This document shows positions 53,782 through 63,069 of a stretch of 64,000 nucleotides of DNA, in pieces (position 1 is the stretch's first letter; each line of letters starts with the position of its first letter). The DNA comes from Frigoribacterium faeni. GTDB taxonomy: Bacteria; Actinomycetota; Actinomycetes; Actinomycetales; Microbacteriaceae. A program made the translations under genes and the position numbers. The notes under the pieces were generated by a model. The model was given only the letters and a program-made list of their open reading frames with translations, was not told the origin of the DNA and made no database searches. The DNA lies in the NCBI RefSeq assembly GCF_011761235.1, contig NZ_JAAOYW010000002.1:1-64000 (forward strand). Direction: 5' to 3'.

Positions 53782-55959
53782 GTGACACACACCAGCCGTC
53801 TGTTCCACCTCCGATCGGGAGGTGTCAGCGTCGTCCTCGACGCCGCCGGCGACACCGTGCCCCGCATCGTGCACTGGGGCCGCGACCTCGGCGCCCTGAG
53901 CGACGCCGAGCTCGCCGAGCTCGTCCGCACCTCGGTGCCGCAGATCGTCTCGAACAGCATCGACGTGCCCGTGCCGCTCGGGCTGCTGCCCGACCAGACG
54001 ACGGGCTGGAACGGCACGCCCGGCCTCAGCGGGCACCGCGACGGACGCCACTTCTCGGCCGCCTTCGCCGGTGCGCGGGTCTCGACCCCCGCCTCCCCTG
54101 ACCCGCGCGTCGGCGACCGCCGCGTCGTCGTCGAACTCGCCGACGAGGCCGTGGAGCTGCGGCTCGCGATCGAGGTCGAGCTCGCCGAGGGCGGCGTGCT
54201 GCGCACCCGGGCGACGCTCACCAGCACGGGTGACGACGTCTACACGCTCGACGGCCTCGTGCTCGCGCTGCCGGTGCCGGCCGAGGCGCAGGAGGTGCTC
54301 GACTTCACCGGGCGCCACATGCGCGAGATGAGCCCGCAGCGACACGACTTCACCGTCGGCACCCACGCCTCGGAGGGCCGCCACGGCCGCACCGGCCACG
54401 ACGCGTCGCTGCTCTACGCCGTCGGCCGCGCCGGGTTCGGGTTCCGCTCGGGGGAGGTCTGGGGCGTGCAGGTCGCGTGGAGCGGCAACCACCGCAGCTA
54501 CGCCGAGCGCCTGCCGACCGGCCGCGCCGTCGTCGGCGGCGGCGAGCTGCTGCTGCCCGGCGAGGTGCGCCTCGCCCGCGACGAGTCGTACACGACGCCC
54601 TGGCTCTACGCCTCGTGGGGCGACGGCCTCGACGACCTCGGCGCCCGCCTGCACGGGTTCGTCCGCGGCCGGGAGGGGTACCCGACCGCTCCCCGGCCCG
54701 TCGTGCTCAACACCTGGGAGGCGGTGTACTTCGACCAGCGCGTCGACACGCTGCTGGCCCTCGCCGACCGCGCGGCGGAGGTCGGCGTCGAGCGCTTCGT
54801 GCTCGACGACGGCTGGTTCAAGGGCCGCCGCGACAAGTCGGCCGGGCTCGGCGACTGGACCGTCGACGAGTCGGTCTGGCCCGACGGCCTCGACCCGCTC
54901 GTCGAGCGCGTCCGCGGCCACGGCATGCAGTTCGGTCTCTGGTTCGAGCCCGAGATGATCAACCCCGACTCGGACGCCGCCCGCGCCCACCCCGACTGGG
55001 TCATGTCGCCCGGCCACCGCCAGCCGCCGACCCAGCGGTTCCAGCAGGTGCTCGACCTGACCGCGCCCGGCGCCTACGAGCACGTGCTCGAGAGCATGAG
55101 CGAGCTGATCGGCCGCCACGCCGTGGACTTCGTCAAATGGGACCACAACCGCGACCTCGTCGACGCCGGCCACTCCGCCTCCGGCCGGGCCGGCGTGCAC
55201 GACCAGACCCTCGCCTTCTACCGGCTGGTCGACGAGCTGCGCCGCCGGTTCCCCGCGCTCGAGATCGAGGCCTGCTCGTCGGGCGGCGCCCGCGCCGACC
55301 TCGAGGTGCTCGGCCGCAGCGACCGCATCTGGGCCAGCGACTGCATCGACGCCCTCGAGCGTCAGCGCATCGAGCGCTGGACCGGCGTCGTCGTGCCGCC
55401 CGAGATGATCGGCTCGCACGTCGGCTCGTCGCCCGCGCACTCGACCGACCGACGCCACGAGATGGCGTTCCGGGCCGGCACCGCGCTCTTCGGCCACTTC
55501 GGGCTCGAGCTCGACCTCACCGCCGTCGACCCCGACGAGCTCGCCGAGCTCACCCGCTGGATCGAGCTCTACAAGGCCGAGCGCGCCTGGATGCACCGCG
55601 GCACCGTCGTGCGCGGCGACCACCCCGACCCGGCCTACTGGGTGCGCGGCGTCGTGTCGGCCGACGCCGCGACCGCCCTGTTCTCGTTCGTCGCCGTCGC
55701 GACCACCGTCCAGAACCCGCCCGGCGCCGTGCGGCTGCCCGGCCTCGACCCCGACCGGCGCTACCGGGTCGAGGTCGTCGAGCCCGGCCACCGCATCAAG
55801 GCCTACAACCACCACGCGGGCCCCGCCTGGTGGACCACCGGCGCCGAGCTCGGCGGCCGCACGCTCGGCACCGTCGGGCTGCAGGCGCCCGGCCTCGCCC
55901 CCGAGCACCTCGTCGTCGTGCGCGCCACGGCGATCGACACGGAAGGAACGGCACGATGA
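53782..55959 (+). CDS. GH36 alpha-galactosidase
   Basis: 725 residues from GTG 53782 (AAGGAAG upstream); an in-frame ATG at 53707 overlaps the promoter and is unlikely. N-terminal beta-supersandwich, then a TIM barrel with VLDDGWFKGRRDK, nucleophile Asp454 in FVKWDHNRD and acid/base Asp520 in IWASDCIDALER, with the substrate-binding ACSSGGARAD. No signal peptide, so it cleaves imported melibiose/raffinose-type sugars in the cytosol. ATGA overlap with the permease gene. Confidence 0.94.
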   Translation: MTHTSRLFHLRSGGVSVVLDAAGDTVPRIVHWGRDLGALSDAELAELVRTSVPQIVSNSIDVPVPLGLLPDQTTGWNGTPGLSGHRDGRHFSAAFAGARVSTPASPDPRVGDRRVVVELADEAVELRLAIEVELAEGGVLRTRATLTSTGDDVYTLDGLVLALPVPAEAQEVLDFTGRHMREMSPQRHDFTVGTHASEGRHGRTGHDASLLYAVGRAGFGFRSGEVWGVQVAWSGNHRSYAERLPTGRAVVGGGELLLPGEVRLARDESYTTPWLYASWGDGLDDLGARLHGFVRGREGYPTAPRPVVLNTWEAVYFDQRVDTLLALADRAAEVGVERFVLDDGWFKGRRDKSAGLGDWTVDESVWPDGLDPLVERVRGHGMQFGLWFEPEMINPDSDAARAHPDWVMSPGHRQPPTQRFQQVLDLTAPGAYEHVLESMSELIGRHAVDFVKWDHNRDLVDAGHSASGRAGVHDQTLAFYRLVDELRRRFPALEIEACSSGGARADLEVLGRSDRIWASDCIDALERQRIERWTGVVVPPEMIGSHVGSSPAHSTDRRHEMAFRAGTALFGHFGLELDLTAVDPDELAELTRWIELYKAERAWMHRGTVVRGDHPDPAYWVRGVVSADAATALFSFVAVATTVQNPPGAVRLPGLDPDRRYRVEVVEPGHRIKAYNHHAGPAWWTTGAELGGRTLGTVGLQAPGLAPEHLVVVRATAIDTEGTAR

Positions 55960-56966
55960 CCGCACCGACCACCACGCGCGGGGCCTCGGGAGCCGGGGGA
56001 CCGGGGACGGGCGCCGGACGCGGCACGCGACCCGCGCCTCCTCGGCGTCGACCCGCCGCCCCCGGGCCGGGCCGGTTCGGACCGGGCCGCTTCGGCATGA
56101 AGAAACAGGAGGCGATCGCCGGCTGGGTCTTCGTCGCACCGGCGCTGATCGGGTTCCTGGCGTTCTTCGTCTGGCCCGCCGTCAGCGGCCTCGCCTACAG
56201 CTTCACCGACTTCGACCTGCTCACGCCGCCCGAGTTCATCGGCCTCGACAACTACGTGCGCCTGGTGCAGGACCCGTTGTTTTGGAACGCCCTGGGCACG
56301 ACGACCTGGTACGTGGCCATCAACATCGGGCTGCAGACCGTGCTCGCCCTCGGCATCGCCGTGCTGATGCACCGGCTGACGCAGTCGATGGTCGTGCGCG
56401 GCATCGTGATCTTGCCGTACCTCATCGCCAACGTCGTCGCCGCGCTCGTCTGGTTCTACATGTTCGACTTCCAGCTCGGCATCGTGAACGAGATCATCGA
56501 CTGGACCGGCCTCGACCGCGTCGCCTTCTTCGGCGAGAGCGCCTGGGCGATCCCCACCGTCGCGCTCATCAACGTGTGGCGCCACATGGGCTACACGGCC
56601 CTGCTCATCTTCGCCGGGCTGCAGACCATCCCGAAGGAGGTGTACGAGGCCGGCGTCATCGACGGCGGCTCGGAGGCGCGGATGTTCCGCAGCATCACGC
56701 TGCCGCTGCTGCGGCCCGTGCTCGCCATGGTGCTCGTCGTCACCGTCACCGGGTCGTTCCAGATCTTCGACACCATCGCGGTGACCACGCAGGGCGGGCC
56801 GGTCAACTCCACCCGCGTCATCAACTACTACATCTTCGACATCGCCTTCAACCGCTTCGACTTCGGCTACGGCTCGGCCATGGCGCTCGCGTTGTTCCTG
56901 CTGCTCGCCGTGTTCACCTTCGTCCAGCTGCGCCTGACCCGCGCCGACAAGTCCGACCTGGGATGA
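55956..56966 (+). CDS. ABC sugar transporter permease (MalF/MsmF type)
   Basis: 336 residues. A ~47-residue disordered Pro/Gly/Arg lead carries one copy of the window-wide 14-mer at DNA level (56028). Six TM helices follow, with EAA loop EVYEAGVIDGGSEARMFRSI. Belongs to the CUT1 carbohydrate importers. Start overlaps the alpha-galactosidase stop. Confidence 0.92.
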   Translation: MTAPTTTRGASGAGGPGTGAGRGTRPAPPRRRPAAPGPGRFGPGRFGMKKQEAIAGWVFVAPALIGFLAFFVWPAVSGLAYSFTDFDLLTPPEFIGLDNYVRLVQDPLFWNALGTTTWYVAINIGLQTVLALGIAVLMHRLTQSMVVRGIVILPYLIANVVAALVWFYMFDFQLGIVNEIIDWTGLDRVAFFGESAWAIPTVALINVWRHMGYTALLIFAGLQTIPKEVYEAGVIDGGSEARMFRSITLPLLRPVLAMVLVVTVTGSFQIFDTIAVTTQGGPVNSTRVINYYIFDIAFNRFDFGYGSAMALALFLLLAVFTFVQLRLTRADKSDLG

Positions 56967-56973
56967 CCCGACC

Positions 56974-57963
56974 ATGACGACCATGACACCGCCCCCCGGA
57001 CAGCTCGCCGCGGTCGAGCCCGCCACCAGCACCCGCGCCGGACGCACGCCCCGGCCGCCCCGCGACCGCCGCCCCGGCCGCGGCCACCGCGGCGGACGGG
57101 CCCGCAAGGCCCTCGGCTGGGCCGTGCTCGGCCTGGTCATGCTGGTGACGCTGTTCCCCTTCTACTGGATGCTGCGCACCTCCTTCTCGACCACCGTCTC
57201 GCTCGGCAGCGACCCCGGCTCGCTTCTGCCCGTCGACTTCACCCTCGGCGCCTACCAGCGAGTGCTCGGCCTGGCGACGACGCAGGAGGCGCTCGCCGAG
57301 GGCGGCTCGGGGGCCTCGATCAACTTCTGGTCGTACCTGCGCAACTCGCTGATCGTCGCCACGGTCACCACCGTCGGTCAGGTGCTGTTCTGCGCCATGG
57401 CGGCCTACGCCTTCGCCCGCCTGCGCTGGCGCGGCCGGAACCTCGTGTTCTCGGCCTTCATCAGCGCGCTGATGGTGCCGCCGATATTCACGACCATCCC
57501 CAACTTCGTCACCATCCGCGAGCTGGGCCTGCTCAACACCTACGCCGGCATCATCCTGCCGACGCTGCTCATGACGCCGTTCGCCGTGTTCTTCCTGCGG
57601 CAGTTCTTCCTCGGCATCAGCAGGGAGGTGGAGGAGGCGGCCGTCATCGACGGCGCCGGGCCGTTCCGGCGCTTCTTCCAGGTGATCCTGCCGCTCGGCG
57701 CCGCGCCGATCACGACGCTGGCGATCCTCACCTACATCACCGCCTGGAACGAGTACTTCTGGCCGCAGCTGGTCGGCAGGACCGAGGAGGTGCGGGTGCT
57801 GACGGTCGCGCTCGGCGTGTTCCGCTCGCAGACGCCCCAGGGCGGGCCCGACTGGGCGGGCCTCATGGCCGCGACGCTCATCGCCGCGCTGCCCATCCTC
57901 GTGCTCTTCGCCGTGCTGGGCCGCCGCGTCATCAACAACATCGGCTACTCGGGCACGAAGTAG
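56974..57963 (+). CDS. ABC sugar transporter permease (MalG/MsmG type)
   Basis: 329 residues. Six TM helices, with EAA loop EVEEAAVIDGAGPFRRFFQV and the usual GYSGTK C-terminus of CUT1 inner-membrane subunits. Seven bases after the first permease. No ATPase gene is in the operon, so a shared MsmK-like ATPase elsewhere is expected. Confidence 0.92.
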   Translation: MTTMTPPPGQLAAVEPATSTRAGRTPRPPRDRRPGRGHRGGRARKALGWAVLGLVMLVTLFPFYWMLRTSFSTTVSLGSDPGSLLPVDFTLGAYQRVLGLATTQEALAEGGSGASINFWSYLRNSLIVATVTTVGQVLFCAMAAYAFARLRWRGRNLVFSAFISALMVPPIFTTIPNFVTIRELGLLNTYAGIILPTLLMTPFAVFFLRQFFLGISREVEEAAVIDGAGPFRRFFQVILPLGAAPITTLAILTYITAWNEYFWPQLVGRTEEVRVLTVALGVFRSQTPQGGPDWAGLMAATLIAALPILVLFAVLGRRVINNIGYSGTK

Positions 57964-58028
57964 CCGCCGCCCCCGACCCCACCCGACCACCGACACGACT
58001 GATCCACATCAACGACGAAGGGACAGCA

Positions 58029-59393
58029 ATGAAGACCACGAAGAAGAGGAGCCTCGCCGCCGCGATCGCGGTGCTCCCGATGCTCGCCGTGACCGCCTGC
58101 GCCGGCGGCAGCGGCGGAGGCGACTCCGCCTCGGGCGAGATCACCTACTGGCTGTGGGACTCGAACCAGCAGCCCGCCTACGAGCAGTGCGCGACCGACT
58201 TCGCCGCCGCGAACCCCGGCAGCACGGTGAGCATCCAGCAGTTCGGCTGGGACGACTACTTCCAGACCCTGACGACGAGCCTCGTCGGCGGCGACGCCCC
58301 CGACGTCATCACGAACCACGCGTCGTTCTTCCCGCAGCTCGCGAGCACCGGCCAGCTGCTGCCGCTCGACGACGTCGTCGAGAGCGAGGGCATCGACTTC
58401 GACGACTACCAGGCCGGCATCCCCGAGCTCTGGGTCGGCGAGGACGGCGAGCGCTACGGCCTGCCCAAGGACTGGGACACCGTCGCCACCATCTACAACG
58501 CGCAGTACCTCGCCGACGCGGGCCTCACGCCCGAGTCGCTGCAGGACCTCAGCTGGAACCCGGAGGACGGCGGCACCTGGGAGCAGACCATCGCGCACCT
58601 GTCGGTCGACGCGAACGGCGTCCGCGGCGACGAGCCCGGCTTCGACGCGTCGAACGTCGCCGTCTACGGCCTCGGCCTCAAGTCGAAGTCGGGCATCGGC
58701 GCCTTCGGCCAGACGCAGTGGAGCCCCTACGCGCTGAGCAACGACTGGACCTACGCCGACAAGAACCCCTTCGGCACCGACTTCAACTACGACGACGAGA
58801 AGTTCGTCGAGTCGATCGAGTGGTGGCAGGGCCTGATCGAGAAGGGCTACATGCCGAGCTACCAGGCCGCGTCGTCGGGCGTCGGAATCCAGGAGGCGTT
58901 CGGAGCGGGCCGCTACGCGCTCGCCACCGACGGCAGCTGGAACGCCAAGACGTACTTCAGCTTCGAGGGCGTCGAGGCCGGCATCGCGCCGCTGCCCAAG
59001 GGCCCGGACGGCGAGCGCGCCGGCGTGCTGAACGGCCTGGCCGACTCGGTGCTGTCGACGACCGACCAGCCCGAGCTGTCGAAGAAGTGGGTCGGCTACC
59101 TCTCGTCGGCCGCCTGCCAGGACGTGGTGGCCGAGGCCGCCGTCGTGTTCCCCGCCCTGAACAGCTCGAGCGAGAAGGCCGCGACCGCCTTCGCCGACGC
59201 CGGCATCGACGTCTCGACCTACTACGACGCCGTCGCCGCGGGCGAGACCGAGCTGGCGCCGATCGCCAACCACTGGCTCGACGTGCTCGCCGTCATGGAG
59301 CCCGCGATGGAGTCGGTGCTGATCGGCCAGTCCGACCCCGAGTCGCTCGCGGACGCGTCGGGGGAGGTCGACCAGCTCTTCGCGAACGACTGA
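58029..59393 (+). CDS. ABC sugar transporter substrate-binding lipoprotein
   Basis: 454 residues with AAGGGA before the ATG. Signal peptide with lipobox AVTAC (Cys ~21). Type-1 sugar-binding fold: ITYWLWDSNQQPAYEQC, GGDAPDVITNHASFFPQLAS, YGLPKDWDTVATIYN, and a C-terminal helix. It delivers galactosides to the two permeases encoded upstream. A perfect terminator hairpin follows. Confidence 0.92.
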   Translation: MKTTKKRSLAAAIAVLPMLAVTACAGGSGGGDSASGEITYWLWDSNQQPAYEQCATDFAAANPGSTVSIQQFGWDDYFQTLTTSLVGGDAPDVITNHASFFPQLASTGQLLPLDDVVESEGIDFDDYQAGIPELWVGEDGERYGLPKDWDTVATIYNAQYLADAGLTPESLQDLSWNPEDGGTWEQTIAHLSVDANGVRGDEPGFDASNVAVYGLGLKSKSGIGAFGQTQWSPYALSNDWTYADKNPFGTDFNYDDEKFVESIEWWQGLIEKGYMPSYQAASSGVGIQEAFGAGRYALATDGSWNAKTYFSFEGVEAGIAPLPKGPDGERAGVLNGLADSVLSTTDQPELSKKWVGYLSSAACQDVVAEAAVVFPALNSSSEKAATAFADAGIDVSTYYDAVAAGETELAPIANHWLDVLAVMEPAMESVLIGQSDPESLADASGEVDQLFAND

Positions 59394-59420
59394 GCCGAGG
59401 GGCCCGGCCGGGTGCCCTCG

Positions 59421-59456
59421 GGAGGCGCGGTGCAGCAGGTGCTGCACCGCGCCTCC
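59421..59456 (+). terminator. Terminator of the alpha-galactoside operon
   Basis: Perfect 16-bp stem GGAGGCGCGGTGCAGC/GCTGCACCGCGCCTCC with AGGT loop, 27 bases after the binding-protein stop. Confidence 0.85.
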
Positions 59457-59571
59457 GTCGTTGTGGCCCCGCCCGAGGGAGCGAGTGGTCGGGAACGGCC
59501 CCTCCCGTGCGGCGGGAGGACCGGTGCCGACCGCTCGGCAAGTCGCTGTCGGACCTTCTCGGCGACGGAGC

Positions 59572-59602
59572 TTGACCGTGCCCCAGGGGCAGGGTCTCTA
59601 CT
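59572..59602 (+). promoter_or_regulatory. MerR-type promoter with 19-bp spacer and dyad operator
   Basis: -35 TTGACC (59572-59577), 19-bp spacer, -10 TCTACT (59597-59602). Between them lies a near-perfect dyad, GACC.TGCCCC-A-GGGGCA.GGTC (59574-59596). Overlong spacers filled by a dyad are diagnostic of MerR-activated promoters, and the next gene is a MerR regulator. Confidence 0.75.
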
Positions 59603-59656
59603 CGTAGTCGACGGCGACACCCGCCGTCGGACCAGACACCGACGAGGAGGCGCCCC

Positions 59657-60466
59657 GTGGCCTGGAGCACCCGCCAGCTGGCCGAGATGGCCGGCACCAC
59701 CGTCAAGAGCGTCCGCTACTACCACCAGCTCGGGCTGCTCGACGAGCCCGAGCGGCTCAGCAACGGCTACAAGCAGTACGAGGTGCGGCACCTGGTCCGG
59801 CTGTTGCAGATCACGCGGCTGACCGACCTCGGGGTCCCGCTGTCGCAGATCGAGGCCGTCGGGCACGCCGGGGACGACCCCGACGCCGCGCTCCGGGTGC
59901 TCGACTCGGAACTGGCGGCCACGATCGAACGGCTGCAGCGCATCCGCGGCGAGCTCGCCCTGATCCTGCAGCACCGCGCGGCGGCCGAGCTGCCCGCCGG
60001 CTTCAGCGACGTCGGCAGCGGCCTCAGCGAGGCCGACCGGTCGCTCGTCATGATCTGGTCGCGCGTCTTCGACGAGTCGGCGATGGACGACCTCCGGACG
60101 ATCCTGCGGGACGAGCACCGCACCTCCGACGACGACGCGTTCGACGCCCTGCCCGCCGACGCGGACCGCGAGACGCGCCGACGTCTCGGCGCCGCGCTCG
60201 GCCCCGCCATGGGCCGGCTGTTCGACGAGTACCCGTGGCTCGCCGAACCGGGCACGCAGGCGGTGCACGGGGCGGCGTCGGCCACCGCCACCGTCGGCGC
60301 AGCCGTCACGCAGCTCTACAACCAGGCGCAGCTCGAGGTGCCGTACCGCGCCTACCTGGTCTCGGCCGGGAAGGACGCCGAGCTCGCGGCGCTCGACGCC
60401 GCCCTGGACGCGGCCGACGCAGCAGGACCGGCCGAGCCTGGACCCGACCCGACGGCACGACCATGA
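59657..60466 (+). CDS. MerR family transcriptional regulator
   Basis: 269 residues, GTG start with GAGGAGG upstream. MerR winged helix at 1-70 (TRQLAEMAGTTVKSVRYYHQLGLLDEPERLSNGYKQY), then a dimerisation helix and a ~150-residue C-terminal domain (VMIWSRVFDESAMDDLRTIL) of a kind that may bind a ligand. No Cys for metal binding. It should activate its own dyad promoter and the coupled downstream genes. Confidence 0.9.
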   Translation: MAWSTRQLAEMAGTTVKSVRYYHQLGLLDEPERLSNGYKQYEVRHLVRLLQITRLTDLGVPLSQIEAVGHAGDDPDAALRVLDSELAATIERLQRIRGELALILQHRAAAELPAGFSDVGSGLSEADRSLVMIWSRVFDESAMDDLRTILRDEHRTSDDDAFDALPADADRETRRRLGAALGPAMGRLFDEYPWLAEPGTQAVHGAASATATVGAAVTQLYNQAQLEVPYRAYLVSAGKDAELAALDAALDAADAAGPAEPGPDPTARP

Positions 60467-60582
60467 CCGAGATCGGCCGCGGGGAGCGGGGGGCCGCCAC
60501 CCGCGAGGCCGTCGCGGTCGCCGCCTCCGTGCTCTCGAACACACTCCCTGTCGACGTCGTGCTGCCGTCCCGGCGCGACTGA
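60463..60582 (+). CDS. 39-residue ORF translationally coupled to the MerR gene
   Basis: ATG in an ATGA overlap with the MerR stop. The sequence MTEIGRGERGAATREAVAVA continues into a short hydrophobic SVLSNTLPVDVVLPS. No domain. Placement between regulator and exporter suggests a real small protein, but only the overlap supports it. Confidence 0.45.
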   Translation: MTEIGRGERGAATREAVAVAASVLSNTLPVDVVLPSRRD

Positions 60583-60646
60583 GCCGCTGCTCGGTCGCGC
60601 GGCATCCCCCCTCCGCCCTGTTCTTCCCCCCTCTCTGGAGACCACC

Positions 60647-61237
60647 ATGTCCCGCATCGTCCTCACCGCCTCCTCGGCTGCCACCGACCCCGACGGACCC
60701 TTCGCCTGGTTCCGAGGACTCGTCGACCAGGTGCCCGAGGCGGTCCAGCCGCTCCTGATCGCGCTCGCCGCGGCCGTCCCCTTCGTCGAGGGCGAGCTGG
60801 GGTCGGTGCTCGGCATCCTCGGCGGGCTGCACCCCGCGGTCGCGGCCCTGGCCGCCTTCACCGGCAACCTGCTCTGCGTCGTCGGCGTGGTGCTGCTCGG
60901 GTCGCGGATCAGGGAGGCGTTGGTGCGTCGGCGCGCGGCTCGCGGTCTGCAGACCGCTGGGTCGGCCGAGTCCGCCGGTGCCGGGTCGGCCGACACCACC
61001 GCGGCCGTGTCCGAGAAGAAGGGCAAGGCCAGGCTGCGTCGCTGGCTGGTGAGGTTCGGCGTGCCCGGGGCCAGCCTCCTGGCCCCGCTCGCCCTGCCCA
61101 CCATGGTCACGGCGGCGACGTTCGTGGCGTCCGGGGTGCCGAGGACGTGGGTGATCCTCTGGCAGGCCGTGGCCATCGCCGTCTGGACGACGCTGACCAC
61201 CCTGATCGCCACCGGGGTGCTCTCCGCCGTCGGCTAG
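60647..61237 (+). CDS. Small multidrug export protein (Sm_multidrug_ex type)
   Basis: 196 residues, with GGAG upstream of ATG. A conserved PFVEGELGSVLGILGGL re-entrant-like segment, AAFTGNLLCVVGVVLLGSRI, a charged ~45-residue loop, then two more helices (PLALPTMVTAATFVASG, WQAVAIAVWTTLTTLIATGV). Matches my memory of the putative small multi-drug export family. Probably under MerR control. Confidence 0.78.
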   Translation: MSRIVLTASSAATDPDGPFAWFRGLVDQVPEAVQPLLIALAAAVPFVEGELGSVLGILGGLHPAVAALAAFTGNLLCVVGVVLLGSRIREALVRRRAARGLQTAGSAESAGAGSADTTAAVSEKKGKARLRRWLVRFGVPGASLLAPLALPTMVTAATFVASGVPRTWVILWQAVAIAVWTTLTTLIATGVLSAVG

Positions 61238-61254
61238 CCCGGCAACTCCGCCGA

Positions 61255-61395
61255 CGGTCGGTGAACCGTCAGAAAAGGCTCTTGCCGCCCCCGGGAAGAG
61301 CCATCTCTGACGGTTCACCTCGTCCTGGAGGGGGTGAGAGGCCACAGATCGACCTGCCGGCGGACCTGGAAGGTCGATCCGGGGGCTCTCGGCGG
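61255..61395. repeat. Structured intergenic repeat, copy B (intact)
   Basis: Contains the hairpin at 61260-61319, followed by GGTGAGAGGCC and a second inverted repeat AGATCGACCT/AGGTCGATCC, ending GGGGGCTCTCGG. Copy A is at 49690-49825. Confidence 0.65.
61260..61319. terminator. Double-stem hairpin between convergent genes
   Basis: Outer 13-bp stem GGTGAACCGTCAG/CTGACGGTTCACC and inner 7-bp stem GGCTCTT/AAGAGCC. Lies 22 bases after the exporter stop and before the end of the convergent dehydrogenase gene. Confidence 0.75.
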
Positions 61396-62352
61396 CTAGC
61401 GGGGGAGGAGGACCCGCCGCAGGTGGTCGGCGGCCTCGTGTCCGACGCGGGACATCGCCTCGTGGGTCTGCCCGCCGACGTGCGGGGTGAGCACGACGTC
61501 GGGGCGGTGCCGCAGGGGGTGGTCGGCGGGCAGCGGCTCGACCGTCGTGACGTCGAGGCCCGCCCCCGCGAGGTGGCCGGACTCGAGCGAGGCGAGCAGC
61601 GCCTCCTCGTCGACGACGCCGCCGCGCGAGGTGTTGACGACGACGGCTCCGGCCGGGAGCAGGGCCAGCTCGCGGGTCGAGACCAGGCCGCGGGTCGCGT
61701 CGGTCAGGGGCACGTGGACGCTGAGGGCGTCGGAGGCGCGGAGCAGGTCGTCGAGACCGGCCGGCTCGGCGCCCGCGGCCCGGATCGCGGCGTCGTCGAG
61801 GTGCGGGTCGTGCGCGACGACGCGCATGCCGAGGCCGTCGCGCGCGACGCCGGCGACGAGCTGCGCGATGCGGCCGTGGCCGAGCAGGCCGAGGGTGGCG
61901 CCGGCCAGCTCGCGTCCCGTCATCCCGGAGCGGTCGGTCGACGAGGATGCGGAGGTGCCGCCACCGGCACCCGTGAGCGCCGGGCCGAGACCGCGGCGCG
62001 TGACCATCAGCAGCGCGACCGCGAGCTCGGCGACCGAGCGGCTGTTCGCGGCAGGGGTCGTCGTCACCTCGACGCCGAGCTCGGCCGCCGCGGCCACGTC
62101 GACCGTGTCGAGCCCGACGCCGTGCCGGGCCACGATGCGCAGGCGCGGGGCCTCGCGCATCATCGCCCCGTCGACGCGGGCGGTGCGCAGCAGGACGCCC
62201 TGCACCTCCGGGGCGACGTCGGCCCAGGAGGCGGCGGTCGCGCCCCAGCCGAGGCGCACGTCGGCCCACTCCGCCAGGGAGACGACGACCGCGTCGTCGA
62301 TCCGCCCCGGCACCCAGACGACGGGGCGGGTGCCCGCGCCGTCGTCAGCCAC
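61396..62352 (-). CDS. D-isomer-specific 2-hydroxyacid dehydrogenase
   Basis: 318 residues, GTG start overlapping the RraA-like gene by 8 bases. NAD site LGLLGHGRIAQLVAGVARDGLGMRVVAHDPH, catalytic Arg in NTSRGGVVDEEALL, and His in LTPHVGGQTHEA. Resembles phosphoglycerate/glyoxylate dehydrogenases. With the RraA-like partner it may reduce a 2-oxoacid made by that enzyme (inference). Confidence 0.9.
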   Translation of the reverse strand: MADDGAGTRPVVWVPGRIDDAVVVSLAEWADVRLGWGATAASWADVAPEVQGVLLRTARVDGAMMREAPRLRIVARHGVGLDTVDVAAAAELGVEVTTTPAANSRSVAELAVALLMVTRRGLGPALTGAGGGTSASSSTDRSGMTGRELAGATLGLLGHGRIAQLVAGVARDGLGMRVVAHDPHLDDAAIRAAGAEPAGLDDLLRASDALSVHVPLTDATRGLVSTRELALLPAGAVVVNTSRGGVVDEEALLASLESGHLAGAGLDVTTVEPLPADHPLRHRPDVVLTPHVGGQTHEAMSRVGHEAADHLRRVLLPR

Positions 62353-63010
62353 GCGGGACCAGCCGCCGGTTCGCCTCGCGCCGCTCGCCCTCGCCGCGCA
62401 GCAGCTCGTGCGTGGCCGCGACGACCTCGTCGACGCGCGCGGCGGGCACGATCGCCACGCCGTCGTCGTCGCCCACCACCCAGTCGCCGGGCGCGACCGC
62501 GACCCCGCCGACGGCCACGGTCTCGCCGAGGCGGAACGGGCCCGTCTTCCACGGGCCGGCGGGCGTCACGGCCCGGGCGAAGACGGGCACGCCGACCCGC
62601 TCGAGCTCGACGACGTCGCGCGCCGCCGCGTCGAGGACGATGCCCGCGACGCCGAGCGCGAGGGCCTTCTCGGCCACGAGCTCGCCGATCAGCGCCCGGG
62701 TCTCGTCGCCGCCGCCGGAGACGACGAGCACCTCGCCCCGGCGGATCCGCTCGAACGCGGCGTGCAGGCCGGCGTTGTCGCCGGGCCGCGTCCACACGGT
62801 GAAGGCCGGGCCCGAGACGGCGGCCCCGCGCCACAGGGGGCGGATGCCGTCGGCGACGCCGAAGCGCTCCATCGCGTCGGAGATCGTCGCGACGGGCAGC
62901 TCGCCGGCGGCAGGCCGGGCCGGGGCCACCTCGTCGGGTCGTCCGCGGTCGGGCTGCTGGGGGTCGGGCTGCTGCTGGTCGGGCTGCTGGGAGTGGTCGG
63001 GCTGGGGCAT
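62345..63010 (-). CDS. RraA-like aldolase/decarboxylase family protein
   Basis: 221 residues, AGGAG upstream of ATG. A Gln/Pro/Asp-rich ~30-residue lead, then LPVATISDAMERFGV, GLHAAFERIRRGEVLVVSGG, GELVAEKALALGVAGIVLDA and ARDVVELERVGVPVFARAV, where the Arg-Asp pair is the catalytic RD of the RraA/HMG-aldolase family. Such proteins cleave 4-hydroxy-2-oxoacids or decarboxylate oxaloacetate; true RNase E inhibition is unlikely here. Confidence 0.87.
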   Translation of the reverse strand: MPQPDHSQQPDQQQPDPQQPDRGRPDEVAPARPAAGELPVATISDAMERFGVADGIRPLWRGAAVSGPAFTVWTRPGDNAGLHAAFERIRRGEVLVVSGGGDETRALIGELVAEKALALGVAGIVLDAAARDVVELERVGVPVFARAVTPAGPWKTGPFRLGETVAVGGVAVAPGDWVVGDDDGVAIVPAARVDEVVAATHELLRGEGERREANRRLVPRG

Positions 63011-63069
63011 CGTCGCTCCTGTCGATCGGGGTGGCAGCCCGCGGCGACGTCGCCCGGGCCGGGGCGGTG

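Noticed and set aside
59222-62269. 1015-residue minus-strand open frame
   Set aside because: Runs across MerR, exporter and intergenic repeats with no domain; the real genes on both strands explain the region.
62345-63010. RraA as regulator of RNase E
   Set aside because: Extra N-terminal lead, operon with a 2-hydroxyacid dehydrogenase and IclR regulator, and catalytic Arg-Asp fit the metabolic aldolase branch instead.
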